Positions 31,985-43,031 are shown, numbered from the stretch's first letter. The stretch: DNA of 64,000 bases from Paralithodes platypus (GCA_032716605.1 CM064571.1:18097862-18161861); one strand, 5' to 3'. Program-made: numbers and translations. Notes: generated by a model from the sequence alone, not told the origin.

Positions 31985-32165
31985 GACATAATTTTTGTAT
32001 GTGTATGAAGGAGATAGAAGGCAAAGCTGCCTGCAACAAGTGTCTCTCCCAAAGTTAAAAGAGTGATAGAGAGCAAAATTCAAGGTACAATAGTTAATAT
32101 GTCTGAACAAACGGAGCTTGAAGCAGCTTAAGTCATAGGAAAGACTGGGAAAACCGGGTTTCACT
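31985..32165 (-). mobile_element. LINE 3' tail fragment, minus strand
   Basis: On the minus strand: YDLSCFKLRLFRH, matching the end of the outer LINE polymerase at 49.5 kb (YDLNCFKLRVSRHF). The eroded tail with caactctt..., gggagagacac and ccttctatctcc follows. Confidence 0.72.
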
Positions 32166-32636
32166 CTTGAGTTAGTGAATTGGACAAAATAGGGGTGTAT
32201 GTGTGTATGTGTGTGTGTGAAATTTTGTCCATCTGATTATTTAATTTGGTAGGGTCGCAGCCACTTACAAATCAGATTACGCCACTACATTATCTACGTT
32301 ATAGGCTGCAGCACCGTTGATTCATTTAAACTCCGCCTAGACAAATATCTCGCATCAAACCCGCGACTGACTGCGTTTGTAAATGAATAACTTTATTTTA
32401 TCCTCCCATCAGTTACTAACCCATCTGTCCCCTACTAACTTCCTAGTCCTTCCACGGACATTAGTTCCAGGGCAGTAGTTCCCTTTCCAATGTTCCCTTA
32501 CCCACTCTAAACCACTGTTTGGACACTTGATCCTCAGTGTTTTGGAGGACAAGCAGCCTAGAAGGGTCACTAGACCTGTTGTTGCTTGATTTCCTTTGTA
32601 CTCCTTTGTACTTTGTATAAAACAAAAAGCAAAACA

Positions 32637-33145
32637 ACAAGAACACATATTTTCACCTCCTATCCCTATAACCTGACCTGCCTGTGGAACTGACCTGCCT
32701 GAAGAACACATATTTTCACCTCCTATCCCTATAACCTGACCTGCCTGTGGAACTGACCTGCCTGAAGAACACATATTTTCACCTCCTATCCCTATAACCT
32801 GACCTGCCTGTGGAACTGACCTGCCTGAAGAACACATATTTTCACCTCCTATCCCTATAACCTGACCTGCCTGTGGAACTGACCTGCCTGAAGAACACAT
32901 ATTTTCACCTCCTATCCCTATAACCTGACCTGCCTGTGGAACTGACCTGCCTGAAGAACACATATTTTCACCTCCTATCCCTATAACCTGACCTGCCTGT
33001 GGAACTGACCTGCCTGAAGAACACATATTTTCACCTCCTATCCCTATAACCTGACCTGCCTGTGGAACTGACCTGCCTGAAGAACACATATTTTCACCTC
33101 CTATCCCTATAACCTGACCTGCCCGTGGAACTGACCTGCCTGAAG
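32637..33145 (-). repeat. 63-bp tandem array carrying copies of a DUF229 splice donor
   Basis: Eight nearly identical 63-bp units start exactly at the donor of the exon at 33136. Each unit, read on the minus strand, contains ttcaggcaggtcagttcc, which repeats the last six exon bases, the donor GTCAGT and downstream sequence. The frame that runs open for 272 codons is not the gene's frame; the gene's own frame hits TGA 14 codons past the real donor. Confidence 0.95.
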
Positions 33146-33256
33146 AGCGAGATGCCCCGTTCAGTGACCTGCCCCAGCCTGGCCCCCTGGAAGTGTAGGA
33201 CATCCAGCATGGTGGGGTGCAGGTCAAAGGGCGTGGTTAGGCGGTGGATGTTCATT
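33136..33256 (-). CDS. DUF229 protein, coding exon 9
   Basis: 121 nt, phase 2 in and 0 out (acceptor TGTACAG, donor AGGCAG|GTCAGT). It encodes MNIHRLTTPFDLHPTMLDVL, then RLGQVTERGISLFRQ. The LTTPFDLHxTMLDVL and RGISLF blocks are classical DUF229 and sulfatase-like motifs. Its donor is the seed of the 63-bp array on its left. Confidence 0.92.
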
Positions 33257-33369
33257 CTGTACACGAAAAACAACTCGTAAATAATGAGACATGTTTAAAT
33301 CTGGCTTTAATTTCACTTTCTTCCATCATAATTCATGTGGTGTAAAAACCTTTCAGCATGTATAGACTG

Positions 33370-33645
33370 AACAGATTGACTTAAGGGTAAGTTTTTAGTT
33401 TACTCCCTAGACCTCCATCAAGCTTAAACAAAAATACCCCCAAGCCCCAATTTCGAGATTTTCAGTAGAAAAATGTGCCACCCAAAGGCCGGCTCCTCCT
33501 AAATTGCAGGCTCGCTATTACTCGTCAGGAAAATGTCTACACCTAAATAGCACGAAAGGTCCTAAAATTGAATAAGGCGAAAGGTCTTAAAATCGCCAAA
33601 ATAAAGGGACAAACGTCTTAAAATATCAAAACTAATCATGAGGGA
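33370..33645 (-). mobile_element. Family 1 copy, minus orientation, in DUF229 intron
   Basis: From ttaagggtaagtttttag through cctagacctccatcaagctt and cgaaaggtcttaaaatcgcc to aatcatgagggagg. A plus-oriented right-end fragment follows at 33655-33765. Confidence 0.65.
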
Positions 33646-33765
33646 GGTGACTTTAGTTTACCGAAAAATGTACACATTTATTTCGAAGGTGGGGGGGGGG
33701 GGTCTTGTGGGTATTATTTTTACGCTTGATGTTTTAGGGAGCAAATTTAAAACCTCCCCTTAACC

Positions 33766-33860
33766 TATAATGTACCAGGGACGTCCTTTTCATTATATTC
33801 CGGCAACTGTTAGATTATTATATTCAGCTGAGGAAGGACGCATACCTATTAAAAGGCTAT
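33766..33860 (+). mobile_element. Family 2 MITE left half
   Basis: ttaacctataatgtaccagg gacgtccttttca and attatattcagctgaggaag, then cut by the SINE at 33865. Confidence 0.55.
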
Positions 33861-33864
33861 ACAA

Positions 33865-33955
33865 GCTCCTCGGTGGTCTAGTGGTTAAGGTGTTGGAGTG
33901 CTGCACTATTGGCCTGGGTTTGAGCCCTAGCTGGGTCAAGTCACAAAAATATTAA
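33865..33955 (+). mobile_element. tRNA-like SINE head
   Basis: ggtggtctagtggttaaggt and gggtttgagccctagctggg form A and B boxes. It is 30 bp from the exon at 33987. Confidence 0.55.
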
Positions 33956-33986
33956 ACTGTACATGAACATCTGGACTCGAACCCAC

Positions 33987-34103
33987 CTGAGATTGCCGGC
34001 CGCAGAAGGGTATGTTGTTGTGAAGGACTCTGGCATGGCTAGGGCCATGAAGGGTAGTCGCTCCTCCTGTTTGCCCTGCTGAGTGCCCCGGATGCTCGTG
34101 AAT
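33987..34103 (-). CDS. DUF229 protein, coding exon 8
   Basis: 117 nt, phase 2 in and out. It encodes TSIRGTQQGKQEERLPFMAL AMPESF in two blocks (GTxQGxxEERLPF and ALxxPESF), the glycine-rich and glutamate motif after the SDHG block in DUF229. The acceptor CCCATAG is repeated in the intron just outside. Confidence 0.9.
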
Positions 34104-34235
34104 CTATGGGAAAAACACACCTTATTTAACTTTAATCTACGGGAAAAAACACACAATCTTTAACTTTCATTTACAGGAAAAGCACACCTAATTTCAATTT
34201 AATCTACGGGGAAAAAACACCTTCACTTTACTCTA
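34104..34235 (-). repeat. Tandem copies of a DUF229 splice acceptor region
   Basis: Read on the minus strand, four copies of a 35-45 bp unit lead into the exon at 34103: tttttccccgtag-att, ttttcctgtaa-atg, tttttcccgtag-att and the real tttttcccatag-ATT. Three of the four keep AG. The same phrase (aatctatgggaaaaaca) recurs once at 37897-37925, at the other end of the same intron. Confidence 0.8.
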
Positions 34236-34669
34236 CAGGGAAAACAAATAAATCATTTCATTGTATTTTTATCTTTGATTATACAGATTTTATATGCCAA
34301 AAAATATGGTTGTTTATTGTCTTTATTCATTGTTCCATTACCTATAAAAAGGTGGGGTTGACCTATACGCTATGCATATGATATATACATGATTTTTTGA
34401 CCAAAAGCAAGGGTCGAGCTGTATACGAGATCGACCAATACATGAGTATATACAGTACACTCGGATACCATAGTTTCTAGCCCTCTCAGAATAATATGTG
34501 GACCCCTTATGTTATTCTTTATGCAATTATAACTATCTGGATAGATTTTTGGATAGAACATGTTTTTCAATAAATAGTACTTATAGTTTCACAGTTGATG
34601 TATAGAAAATTATATTCACAAACTCATTTCCATAGATATACTTCTATATTTAGAAATAAGTGTGAAGTT

Positions 34670-34935
34670 CCATGAATACTTATGAGTGGGCTAGAGACAT
34701 ATGGCATTACCTATTACCTATTACCTATTACCTATTGATTATACTTAGGCCACAAAGCTTTACCACTAACCTCTATAACAAAAACACGACTAGAGTAATC
34801 GAGCTAATATTTCTACCATTTGGGAAGAGTCAGCCAGGGAATAGGTGTGGAAATGTACAACCCATTTGTTCTAGCCGTTTTTGAGTGACAGAGGCTAGGG
34901 TTCATAATTACTGGCCTACTTATAATGAATGGACT
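34670..34935 (+). mobile_element. Dispersed repeat copy next to the 43-bp satellite
   Basis: Contains gagtgggctagagacatatg gcat once, then gagtcagccagggaataggt gtgg as at 22700 and 21900. Related fragments at 34490-34565 and 50735-50815 share gtggaccccttatgtta. Confidence 0.65.
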
Positions 34936-34954
34936 ATAGTATAATATGCTTTTC

Positions 34955-34992
34955 AACTGTGACTATACCTGTACCCATGGTCGTCTTTAAGG
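34955..34992 (-). pseudogene. Diverged copy of the SDHGHR exon end and donor
   Basis: On the minus strand, gacgaccatgggtacaggta tag matches the end of the exon at 37946 (gcgaccacgggcacaggtag ag), including the GT donor. The translated remnant is DDHGYR instead of SDHGHR. Both are followed by agtcrcagttgaaaagcat. Confidence 0.65.
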
Positions 34993-35049
34993 GTGCTGGC
35001 TTAATAATAATACAATAAGGTTGATAGCCTCTGAAGTCCTATTTTAACT

Positions 35050-37850
35050 AACTATGGCATCCGTGTGTATTTATGAGTGGGCTAGAGACTATGGCATCCG
35101 AGTGTACCATGCTTTATGAGTGGGCTAGAGACTATGGCATCCCAGTGTACCATGCTTTATGAGTGGGCTAGAGACTATGGCATCCCAGTGTACCATGCTT
35201 TATGAGTAGGCTAGAGACTATGGCATCCCAGTGTACCATGCTTTATGAGTGGGCTAGAGACTATGGCATCCGAGTGTACCATGCTTTATGAGTGGGCTAG
35301 AGACTATGGCATCCGAGTGTACCATGCTTTATGAGTGGGCTAGAGACTATGGCATCCCAGTGTACCATGCTTTATGAGTGGGCTAGAGACTATGGCATCC
35401 CAGTGTACCATGCTTTATGAGTGGGCTAGAGACTATGGCATCCCAGTGTACCATGCTTTATGAGTGGGCTAGAGACTATGGCATCCCAGTGTACCATGCT
35501 TTATGAGTGGGCTAGAGACTATGGCATCCCAGTGTACCATGCTTTATGAGTGGGCTAGAGACTATGGCATCCCAGTGTACCATGCTTTATGAGTGGGCTA
35601 GAGACTATGGCATCCCAGTGTACCATGCTTTATGAGTGGGCTAGAGACTATGGCATCCCAGTGTACCATGCTTTATGAGTGGGCTAGAGACTATGGCATC
35701 CCAGTGTACCATGCTTTATGAGTGGGCTAGAGACTATGGCATCCGAGTGTACCATGCTTTATGAGTGGGCTAGAGACTATGGCATCCGAGTGTACCATGC
35801 TTTATGAGTGGGCTAGAGACTATGGCATCCCAGTGTACCATGCTTTATGAGTGGGCTAGAGACTATGGCATCCCAGTGTACCATGCTTTATGAGTGGGCT
35901 AGAGACTATGGCATCCGAGTGTACCATGCTTTATGAGTGGGCTAGAGACTATGGCATCCCAGTGTACCATGCTTTATGAGTGGGCTAGAGACTATGGCAT
36001 CCCAGTGTACCATGCTTTATGAGTGGGCTAGAGACTATGGCATCCGAGTGTACCATGCTTTATAAGTGGGCTAGAGACTATGGCATCCCAGTGTACCATG
36101 CTTTATGAGTGGGCTAGAGACTATGGCATCCCAGTGTACCATGCTTTATGAGTGGGCTAGAGACTATGGCATCCCAGTGTACCATGCTTTATGAGTGGGC
36201 TAGAGACTATGGCATCCCAGTGTACCATGCTTTATGAGTGGGCTAGAGACTATGGCATCCGAGTGTACCATGCTTTATGAGTGGGCTAGAGACTATGGCA
36301 TCCGAGTGTACCATGCTTTATGAGTGGGCTAGAGACTATGGCATCCCAGTGTACCATGCTTCATGAGTGGGCTAGAGACTATAGCATCCCAGTGTACCAT
36401 GCTTTATGAGTGGGCTAGAGACTATGGCATCCGAGTGTACCATGCTTTATGAGTGGGCTAGAGACTATGGCATCCCAGTGTACCATGCTTTATGAGTGGG
36501 CTAGAGACTATGGCATCCCAGTGTACCATGCTTTATGAGTGGGCTAGAGACTATGGCATCCGAGTGTACCATGCTTTATGAGTGGGCTAGAGACTATGGC
36601 ATCCGAGTGTACCATGCTTTATGAGTGGGCTAGAGACTATGGCATCCGAGTGTACCATGCTTTATGAGTGGGCTAGAGACTATGGCATCCCAGTGTACCA
36701 TGCTTTATGAGTGGGCTAGAGACTATGGCATCCCAGTGTACCATGCTTTATGAGTGGGCTAGAAACTATGGCATCCCAGTGTACCATGCTTTATGAGTGG
36801 GCTAGAGACTATGGCATCCCAGTGTACCATGCTTTATGAGTGGGCTAGAGACTATGGCATCCGAGTGTACCATGCTTTATGAGTGGGCTAGAGACTATGG
36901 CATCCGAGTGTACCATGCTTTATGAGTGGGCTAGAGACTATGGCATCCCAGTGTACCATGCTTTATGAGTGGGCTAGAGACTATGGCATCCCAGTGTACC
37001 ATGCTTTATGAGTGGGCTAGAGACTATGGCATCCCAGTGTACCATGCTTAATGAGTGGGCTAGAGACTATGGCATCCGAGTGTACCATGCTTTATGAGTG
37101 GGCTAGAGACTATGGCATCCCAGTGTACCATGCTTTATGAGTGGGCTAGAGACTATGGCATCCGAGTGTACCATGCTTTATGAGTGGGCTAGAGACTATG
37201 GCATCCGAGTGTACCATGCTTTATGAGTGGGCTAGAGACTATGGCATCCCAGTGTACCATGCTTTATGAGTGGGCTAGAGACTATGGCATCCGAGTGTAC
37301 CATGCTTTATGAGTGGGCTAGATACTATGGCATCCGAGTGTACCATGCTTTATGAGTGGGCTAGAGACTATGGCATCCCAGTGTACCATGCTTTATGAGT
37401 GGGCTAGAGACTATGGCATCCGAGTGTACCATGCTTTATGAGTGGGCTAGAGACTATGGCATCCCAGTGTACCATGCTTTATGAGTGGGCTAGAGACTAT
37501 GGCATCCCAGTGTACCATGCTTTATGAGTGGGCTAGAGACTATGGCATCCGAGTGTACCATGCTTTATGAGTGGGCTAGAGACTATGGCATCCCAGTGTA
37601 CCATGCTTTATGAGTGGGCTAGAGACTATGGCATCCCAGTGTATCATGTTTTATGAGTGGGCTAGAGACTATGGCATCCCAGTGTACCATGCTTTATGAG
37701 TGGGCTAGAGACTATGGCATCCCAGTGTACCATGCATTATGAGTGGGCTAGAGACTATGGCATCCGAGTGTACCATGGTTTATGAGTGGGCTAGAGACTA
37801 TGGCATCATGCTTTATGAGTGGGCTAGAGACTATGGCATCCCAGTGTACC
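35050..37850. repeat. 43-bp satellite array, about 65 copies
   Basis: Unit catgctttatgagtgggcta plus gagactatggcatcccagtg tac. Units differ almost only at one site (atcccag or atccgag), which occur in irregular order. A few private changes are present (tcatgagtgg, agaaactatg, agatactatg, gtatcatgtt). It lies in the DUF229 intron between exons 7 and 8. Confidence 0.98.
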
Positions 37851-37945
37851 ATGCTTTTCAACTGCGACTATAAATACAATAAAGTAAACACCACCCTTTC
37901 ACTTTAATCTATGGGAAAAACATTCGTCCTTTCACGCGACTCTAC

Positions 37946-38151
37946 CTGTGCCCGTGGTCGCTCATGAGAATCAACAGCGTGTTCTTGAGGTGACCTGTGG
38001 TGTTGAGTCGGGTCAAGAGGTCAAGCAGGTCAACGTCGGCCAGGCTGATGAGGTTAAAGTTGTCATGGGACAGCTCTGAGTGGAAGGCGAAGGCAAACTT
38101 TGGCCGGTCCTTGTAGACGTTCATGAAGTTGTACACGTAGTCGAAGAACAC
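37946..38151 (-). CDS. DUF229 protein, coding exon 7 (metal-site motif)
   Basis: 206 nt, phase 0 in and 2 out (acceptor TTTTACCAG, donor GGGCACAG|GTAGAG). It encodes VFFDYVYNFMNVYKDRPKF, then FAFHSELSHDNFN and NTLLILMSDHGHR. The Leu-rich strand ending in Asp-His (D358, H359 in the minimal protein) corresponds to the conserved metal-binding DH of the alkaline phosphatase/sulfatase fold; SELSHD is also a family hallmark. Confidence 0.93.
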
Positions 38152-38169
38152 CTGGTAAAACATAGGCAT

Positions 38170-38265
38170 TAAAGGTGTGGTTTATCTGGACCTCCTTCTC
38201 CCTCATGCTTAGCCCATTGGTATTGAGATTTCAAGACATTCGCCCCATTAGTTTGGGAATATTAA
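38170..38265 (+). mobile_element. Family 1 fragment
   Basis: ggacctccttctccctcatg and ttgagatttcaagacattcg ccccattag only. A second small repeat follows at 38310-38350 (gacggactattatctagtcc aactgg), which matches 1905-1945 in reverse. Confidence 0.5.
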
Positions 38266-38439
38266 TATCACAGAGGACTCGTTTTCTGGCTTTGTGTGTC
38301 AGGCTAATATTCCGTCAGGGCCTGACGGACTATTATCTAGTCCAACTGGCGCCGACCCCCTCTCCCAAACGACCGCGTTCACTCATCACTCATCTGTTCA
38401 CTAGCATTCTCCATTAATTCCTATTTATTACCACTTATC

Positions 38440-38770
38440 TTGCCTGATCTATAGTCATTCCTTTATCTGTTAACACTTGTACTACACAATCTCTCCATGC
38501 CATCTTAATGGAAGTTTTCCTACCCCTCTACCTCCCCTTGTATCTGACTCACATAATCTCTTTGTAAGCCTTTCGTCTTCCATTCGCTCAACATGTCCAT
38601 ACCAGCACACCCTTCTGTCCACTCTGGCCGACAAATGTTCCGGCTGCCCTACTCTCCTACGTATCTCTTCATTCCTCAATCTGTCTCTACGAGTAACTCC
38701 ACACATACTCCTCAAGCAGCTCATCTCCATCACATCCAGCTTTCTTCTCTCTTTTGCCTACATAGTTCTA
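38440..38770 (-). pseudogene. LINE reverse-transcriptase C-terminal fragment, minus strand
   Basis: On the minus strand: LRSMCGVTRRDRLRNEEIRR, RVCWYGHVERM, then GKLPLRWHGEIV. The R-x-x-x-W-[YF]-GHVERM block is typical of RTE-like LINE polymerases. Both ends are truncated. Confidence 0.75.
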
Positions 38771-38875
38771 ATTTCTTCACTTACGACTGTACCGTACTAA
38801 CCTTCTCACATTCATTAATGTGTGTGTTCTCTCTCTCTCTCTCTCTCTCCGGTTTGATACCCTGACTGTACTAAC

Positions 38876-39036
38876 CTTATGTCTGGGAGTGGCGCGAAGA
38901 CAGAGCCTGGGGTTGTTTTTATACTGCTTCGTCGCTTGAAGGAAGAAGGGCCTCATGTAGTGGTTGGTGGGCTGGGAATCGAACCCACGGAGCCGGTAGG
39001 TGAAGGTACCCACCCCTGGCTGGTCCTCCGCGTACA
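38876..39036 (-). CDS. DUF229 protein, coding exon 6
   Basis: 161 nt, phase 1 in and 0 out (acceptor TCGACAG, donor CATAAG|GTTAGT). It encodes MYAEDQPGVGTFTYRLRGF, then QPTNHYMRPFFLQATKQY. YxEDxPxxGTFxYRxxGF and QPTDHYxRPFF are among the most conserved DUF229 motifs. Confidence 0.94.
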
Positions 39037-39061
39037 CTGTCGATCAATGAGGTCAGGTTAA

Positions 39062-39160
39062 GGGGGGATGGGTGTACATATTTTTGCTTATTTACTTAAC
39101 TAGATATTATTTTTATAGTTTCCTCCCTAGGCCTTCAACCTTAAAAAAACCACCCGCACA
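39062..39160 (-). mobile_element. Family 1 right-end fragment between exons 5 and 6
   Basis: ttaaggggggatgggtgtac then tcctccctaggccttcaacc. Confidence 0.55.
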
Positions 39161-39203
39161 CACCCTTGACCCCTTTTAAACTATAAAACACTGTTAAACT
39201 TAC

Positions 39204-39317
39204 TGGTAACATATCCATTCTTCTTAAAGTCGTCCCAGATGAAAGGATAGGTGTTGACGAACTTTGCCTTGTCCCCCATCCGCCGCCGCGTCTCTGGCAA
39301 CTCCAACTCTGTCTTGC
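39204..39317 (-). CDS. DUF229 protein, coding exon 5
   Basis: 114 nt, phase 1 in and 1 out (acceptor GTTCGCAG, donor TTACCA|GTAAGT). It encodes GKTELELPETRRRMGDKAKF, then TYPFIWDDFKKNGYVT. GKTExELPExRxR and PFIWxxFKxxGYVT are strong family matches. Confidence 0.94.
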
Positions 39318-39544
39318 CTGCGAACATGAAGAATATCAGGATTACGGCTATTTTAGGATCAGGATTTTCAGGATTAGGAAGAATAGTATCAGGATGAAGA
39401 TTATCAGGATGGGGAAGAATAAGGATGAATTAACAAAACATATGCAAGTCCGTGAACGTGGAGGGACCTGCATCAAGGGGCAGATCAAGAAAGACGTGGG
39501 ATTAGTGATCTTAAATATATAAAAAAAAAAAAAAAAAAAAAAAA

Positions 39545-39665
39545 ATGACAAGTGAGGCAGCTCTGAACAGGGCTGCCTGGAGCGCCGCTATTAGGACATG
39601 AGACCGGAACAGCATTTCGTGTGGAATAATCGGTCATTAAATGTATGTATGTGTGTATGTATGTA
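39545..39665 (+). mobile_element. LINE-type 3' end with (ATGT)n tail
   Basis: aacagggctgcctggagcgc cgctattaggacatgagacc matches 26249-26300. It ends in ATGT repeats. Confidence 0.6.
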
Positions 39666-39867
39666 TGTATGTATCCAACTCAAGATTATAGCTATATTAG
39701 GATCAGGAGTACCAAGATCAGGATTATGAGCACAAAGTATCTGGCTTAGTAGTATCAGAGCCGACTATCAGGAACAGGACTATCTGGGTCAGAACTATTA
39801 GGCTCACAAGTATCAGGATCAGCAGAAGTATAAGGATTAACCCTTTTAGAACGCACTTCTTCCGCTT

Positions 39868-40055
39868 AAGGGGGGGTGATGTGTTTTTTGTTCGCTCCTT
39901 TTCTCTCTTTCTCTGGGTTGTATTCATTCGGCCCCATTCAGCCTACTGATTTAAGACGTTTATCCCCATCCAGGTGTCGATTATCGCTTGCCAGCATTGT
40001 TTGTAGAAATGCGGCTTAGCCAGAGACATTTTTCTATCGAAAAATTTACAAATTT
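39868..40055 (+). mobile_element. Half copy of the palindromic element at 17972
   Basis: ttaagggggggtgatgtgtt, gggttgtattcattcggccc, tactgatttaagacgtttat and atcgcttgccag. Confidence 0.6.
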
Positions 40056-40076
40056 AGCCTGCTATCAAAACATCTT

Positions 40077-40365
<289 letters not shown>

Positions 40366-40609
40366 TATATACAACACACACATGAACCCCCTTATCAGTA
40401 TATCGTTCCCCACACAGATAACACCAACAACAACAATGGACAACAACACACTATCGCTCAACAGGCGTACACATACTATGCTAAGAGACTCCGGACAACT
40501 TCTGTGGACGCCATTTTGGAGTTGTAATAGTTAGTTTTGAGATTTTAAGACGTATGCCCCATTAGCTTAGCGATCAAAAGATTACACACACACATATATG
40601 TATACAGTA

Positions 40610-40651
<42 letters not shown>

Positions 40652-40653
40652 TA

Positions 40654-41170
40654 TACAGGGTGTCCCAGGAGGAATGGTGAACACTTTGGGAAATGATAAA
40701 ACCAGGTATTCTTAGCATAAACCAGGTATTCTTAGCATAAACCAGGTATTCTTAGCAGAAACCAGGTATTCTTAGCATAAAATGTTCTATAACAAAACAA
40801 TCAAAATCTCAACCGTTAAACAGATATTGGTTTTATGTAGTATCCTCCCCCGCATCACTATAATGGACTCTTTCATGTCAAATAGTTTCCAACTGGTCCA
40901 AAGTGAGCTAATATGTCTCTAATAATTTTGTAACCTACATAATTATAATATCTTTATAATATCATGGTCAAATGCTTGCAGTAAGATGGAGGTGTGGTAG
41001 GCACTAGGACACCTTAGCCAGCCTTATAGGGAAATACCATTTTAAACATGCAATATCTCAGTACTAGTTAAGATTTGGAATATAGTATGTCTTATAGAAC
41101 ATTTTAGGCTTAGAATACCTTGTTCTATAATTTCTCAAAGTTATGACCTTTCCTCCTGGGACACCCTGTA
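40654..41170. mobile_element. TA-bounded DNA transposon remnant with GGTGTCCCA ends
   Basis: Perfect inverted ends tacagggtgtcccaggagga a and ttcctcctgggacaccctgt a enclose 517 bp, flanked by TA-rich sequence. TACAGGGTGTCCC tips are common among arthropod Tc1/mariner-like elements. A 20-bp stretch (aaaccaggtattcttagcat) is repeated four times at 40700-40785. No transposase frame remains. Confidence 0.85.
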
Positions 41171-41220
41171 TATATTGTAAGAAAACAAATATTTCACGCT
41201 ATGCTAAACTAAGGACTCAC

Positions 41221-41474
41221 CTGTCAAAATGGGAATCAGTTGTTGCGGCGTTCCATCCCCGACAATATTATATCCCTCCATAACCTGCGCCGCTAATACC
41301 TCCGTCAGGTAGCGGTATGACTTGGGGAGGGTGCGGATGAAGGTGTTGCGGGACAGGGAATCGAACCCCAGAATCAGGACGTTGAGTTTAAGGCCATCCT
41401 TTGCCGTCCGCGACCACCCGGTGTTAGATAGCACCTCTTCGTCCTCGTGGATACCGGCTATGGTGTTCTCCCAC
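41221..41474 (-). CDS. DUF229 protein, coding exon 4 (start of catalytic fold)
   Basis: 254 nt, phase 2 in and 1 out (acceptor ATCCAG, donor TTGACAG|GTGAGT). After TWENTIAGIH and a charged linker it encodes LNVLILGFDSLSRNTFIRTL, then GYNIVGDGTPQQLIPILTG. The hydrophobic strand plus G-F-D-S (D155, S156) is the first conserved catalytic/metal element of the alkaline-phosphatase-like fold; DGTPQQLxPxLTG is a family signature. The acceptor region is copied in the intron to its right. Confidence 0.95.
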
Positions 41475-41690
41475 CTGGATAGATGAATGGATAGATAAAT
41501 GGATACATGGATGGGTAGATTAATATATAGTGTTCTCCCACCTAGATAGTTGATAATGGATAGATGAATGGATAGAAACATGGATAGTGTTTTCCCACCT
41601 AGATAGATGAATGGATGGATGAATGGACAGATGAATGGATGATGAATAGATAGTGTTCTCCCACCTGGATAGATAATTAGAGAGTTCGGT
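41461..41690 (-). repeat. Copies of the exon 4 acceptor region
   Basis: The phrase agtgttctcccacctrgata (exon start plus acceptor, minus strand ctatccag-gtgggagaacac) appears four times: the real junction at 41461-41480, then at about 41527, 41587 and 41649. The copies are separated by (GGATAGATGAAT)-like spacers. Two read ctatctag, one ctatccag. Confidence 0.85.
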
Positions 41691-41819
41691 AGATAAATAG
41701 ATATACAGGCAGAAAGGTTAATATATAGATAAACAGATAAGTTACTAACCATAAGATCATTGCATTATAACTGGATATAAGATGAATAAATAAATAGAGA
41801 GCTCGGTAGATATTTTACT

Positions 41820-41920
41820 TTGCATAATATTGTTCACGCCACAAATTTATCTCGAACTGGGAGGTCTTGTGGGTATTTTCTAAGATTAATCGATATCTAA
41901 GGAGCAAACTAAAAAAAATA
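41820..41920 (+). mobile_element. Family 1 fragment
   Basis: aaatttatctcgaactggga ggtcttgtgggtattttct only. Confidence 0.45.
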
Positions 41921-42465
41921 ATATATAAGAAACATAGTAATAACATACTAATATTATAGTCTACAGTAAATTATTTACCATGTTCTCATATATAGGTCTA
42001 AATGAATAGTGTAAGTGTGTATTCCATGCACAACAAAGTTTATGTCCTTTACTAATTAGGCATATACTGTTAGGGAAGCGTATGTGTCTGTGTGTCGAAT
42101 TGTGGGTATAATTGCGAGTATGGCTTTTGAACATCAAGTCAATAGTTGTACAATGTATGTTATATATATTCAATTTTTGTAAATGGTATTACATGGGTAA
42201 TTGTGATAATGAACAATCAGCTGTGAGCTCTGGGAAGTGAGTGTGACCTCAGGGTTAATCACCATTAATTTAATTTGTTTTATGTTATTATATTTTGCCT
42301 ACATACATCCCTTTTCGAATTTAGAAAACATCTTTACAACACGTAGTTCCCGGGGCTCATAGCTGTGACTAAGTGTATTATATACAATTGTATTTTGATA
42401 GATCGAGTTATAGCCAGGTGCCTTTAAGAGAGACATCTCTCAAAAGGCTCAGCCTTATTTTTTTG
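41921..42465. other. AT-rich intron sequence, no feature recognised
   Basis: No repeat family or coding frame that I can support. Confidence 0.4.
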
Positions 42466-42885
42466 TATTAAGAACATAAGAACATAAGAAAATGGGAGTC
42501 TGCAGAAAGCCGATTGGCCTAAGCAAGGCAGATCCCTGTCCCACGCAACCCCAATTCAATTACAAAGCCCAATTATAGGCTTCACACTCTAATACCCTGA
42601 GGATCATCTTACCAAAACGGTTAGAGATTAACGCAGGATTATGGGGGTCTGCAGAGCGCTGATTGGCCCAACCCGGCTGATCCCCCTTCACACCCAACCC
42701 TTCTCGTCCATATGCTTATCCAATTTTATCTTAAAGCTCCCTACAGTTTTAGATCCCACTATAGCACTTGGTAGTCCATTCCACCCATCTACAACTCTGT
42801 TACCAAACCAATACTTGCCTATATCTTTTCTGAAACGAAATGTATCTAATTTGAAACCATTGGTACGAGTTCTTTCGCTATCACT
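42466..42885 (-). mobile_element. 5'-truncated LINE 3' end (inner LINE family)
   Basis: Same sequence as 47062-47475, minus orientation: tail (aagaacat)2, then aaaatgggagtctgcagaaa and gctgattggcccaacccggc. The final part of the polymerase frame ends at tcgctatcac, where an ATT-rich run begins. Confidence 0.85.
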
Positions 42886-43031
42886 ATTATTATTATATAT
42901 TATTATATATTTTTGTTTTTTAACAAATCATTTGTAAGCAAAATTGTATTGTATACTAAAGGCTAAATACAAAGATTTCAATTAAAACAAAAAAAAATCG
43001 CCGGTACAGAAGGGGTTAAGTACCAACTCAC

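Noticed and set aside
32409..33227. 272-codon protein with eight 21-residue repeats
   Set aside because: It is an open frame through the 63-bp array and is out of phase with the DUF229 exon that overlaps its start. The exon's own frame is supported by splice phases on both sides.
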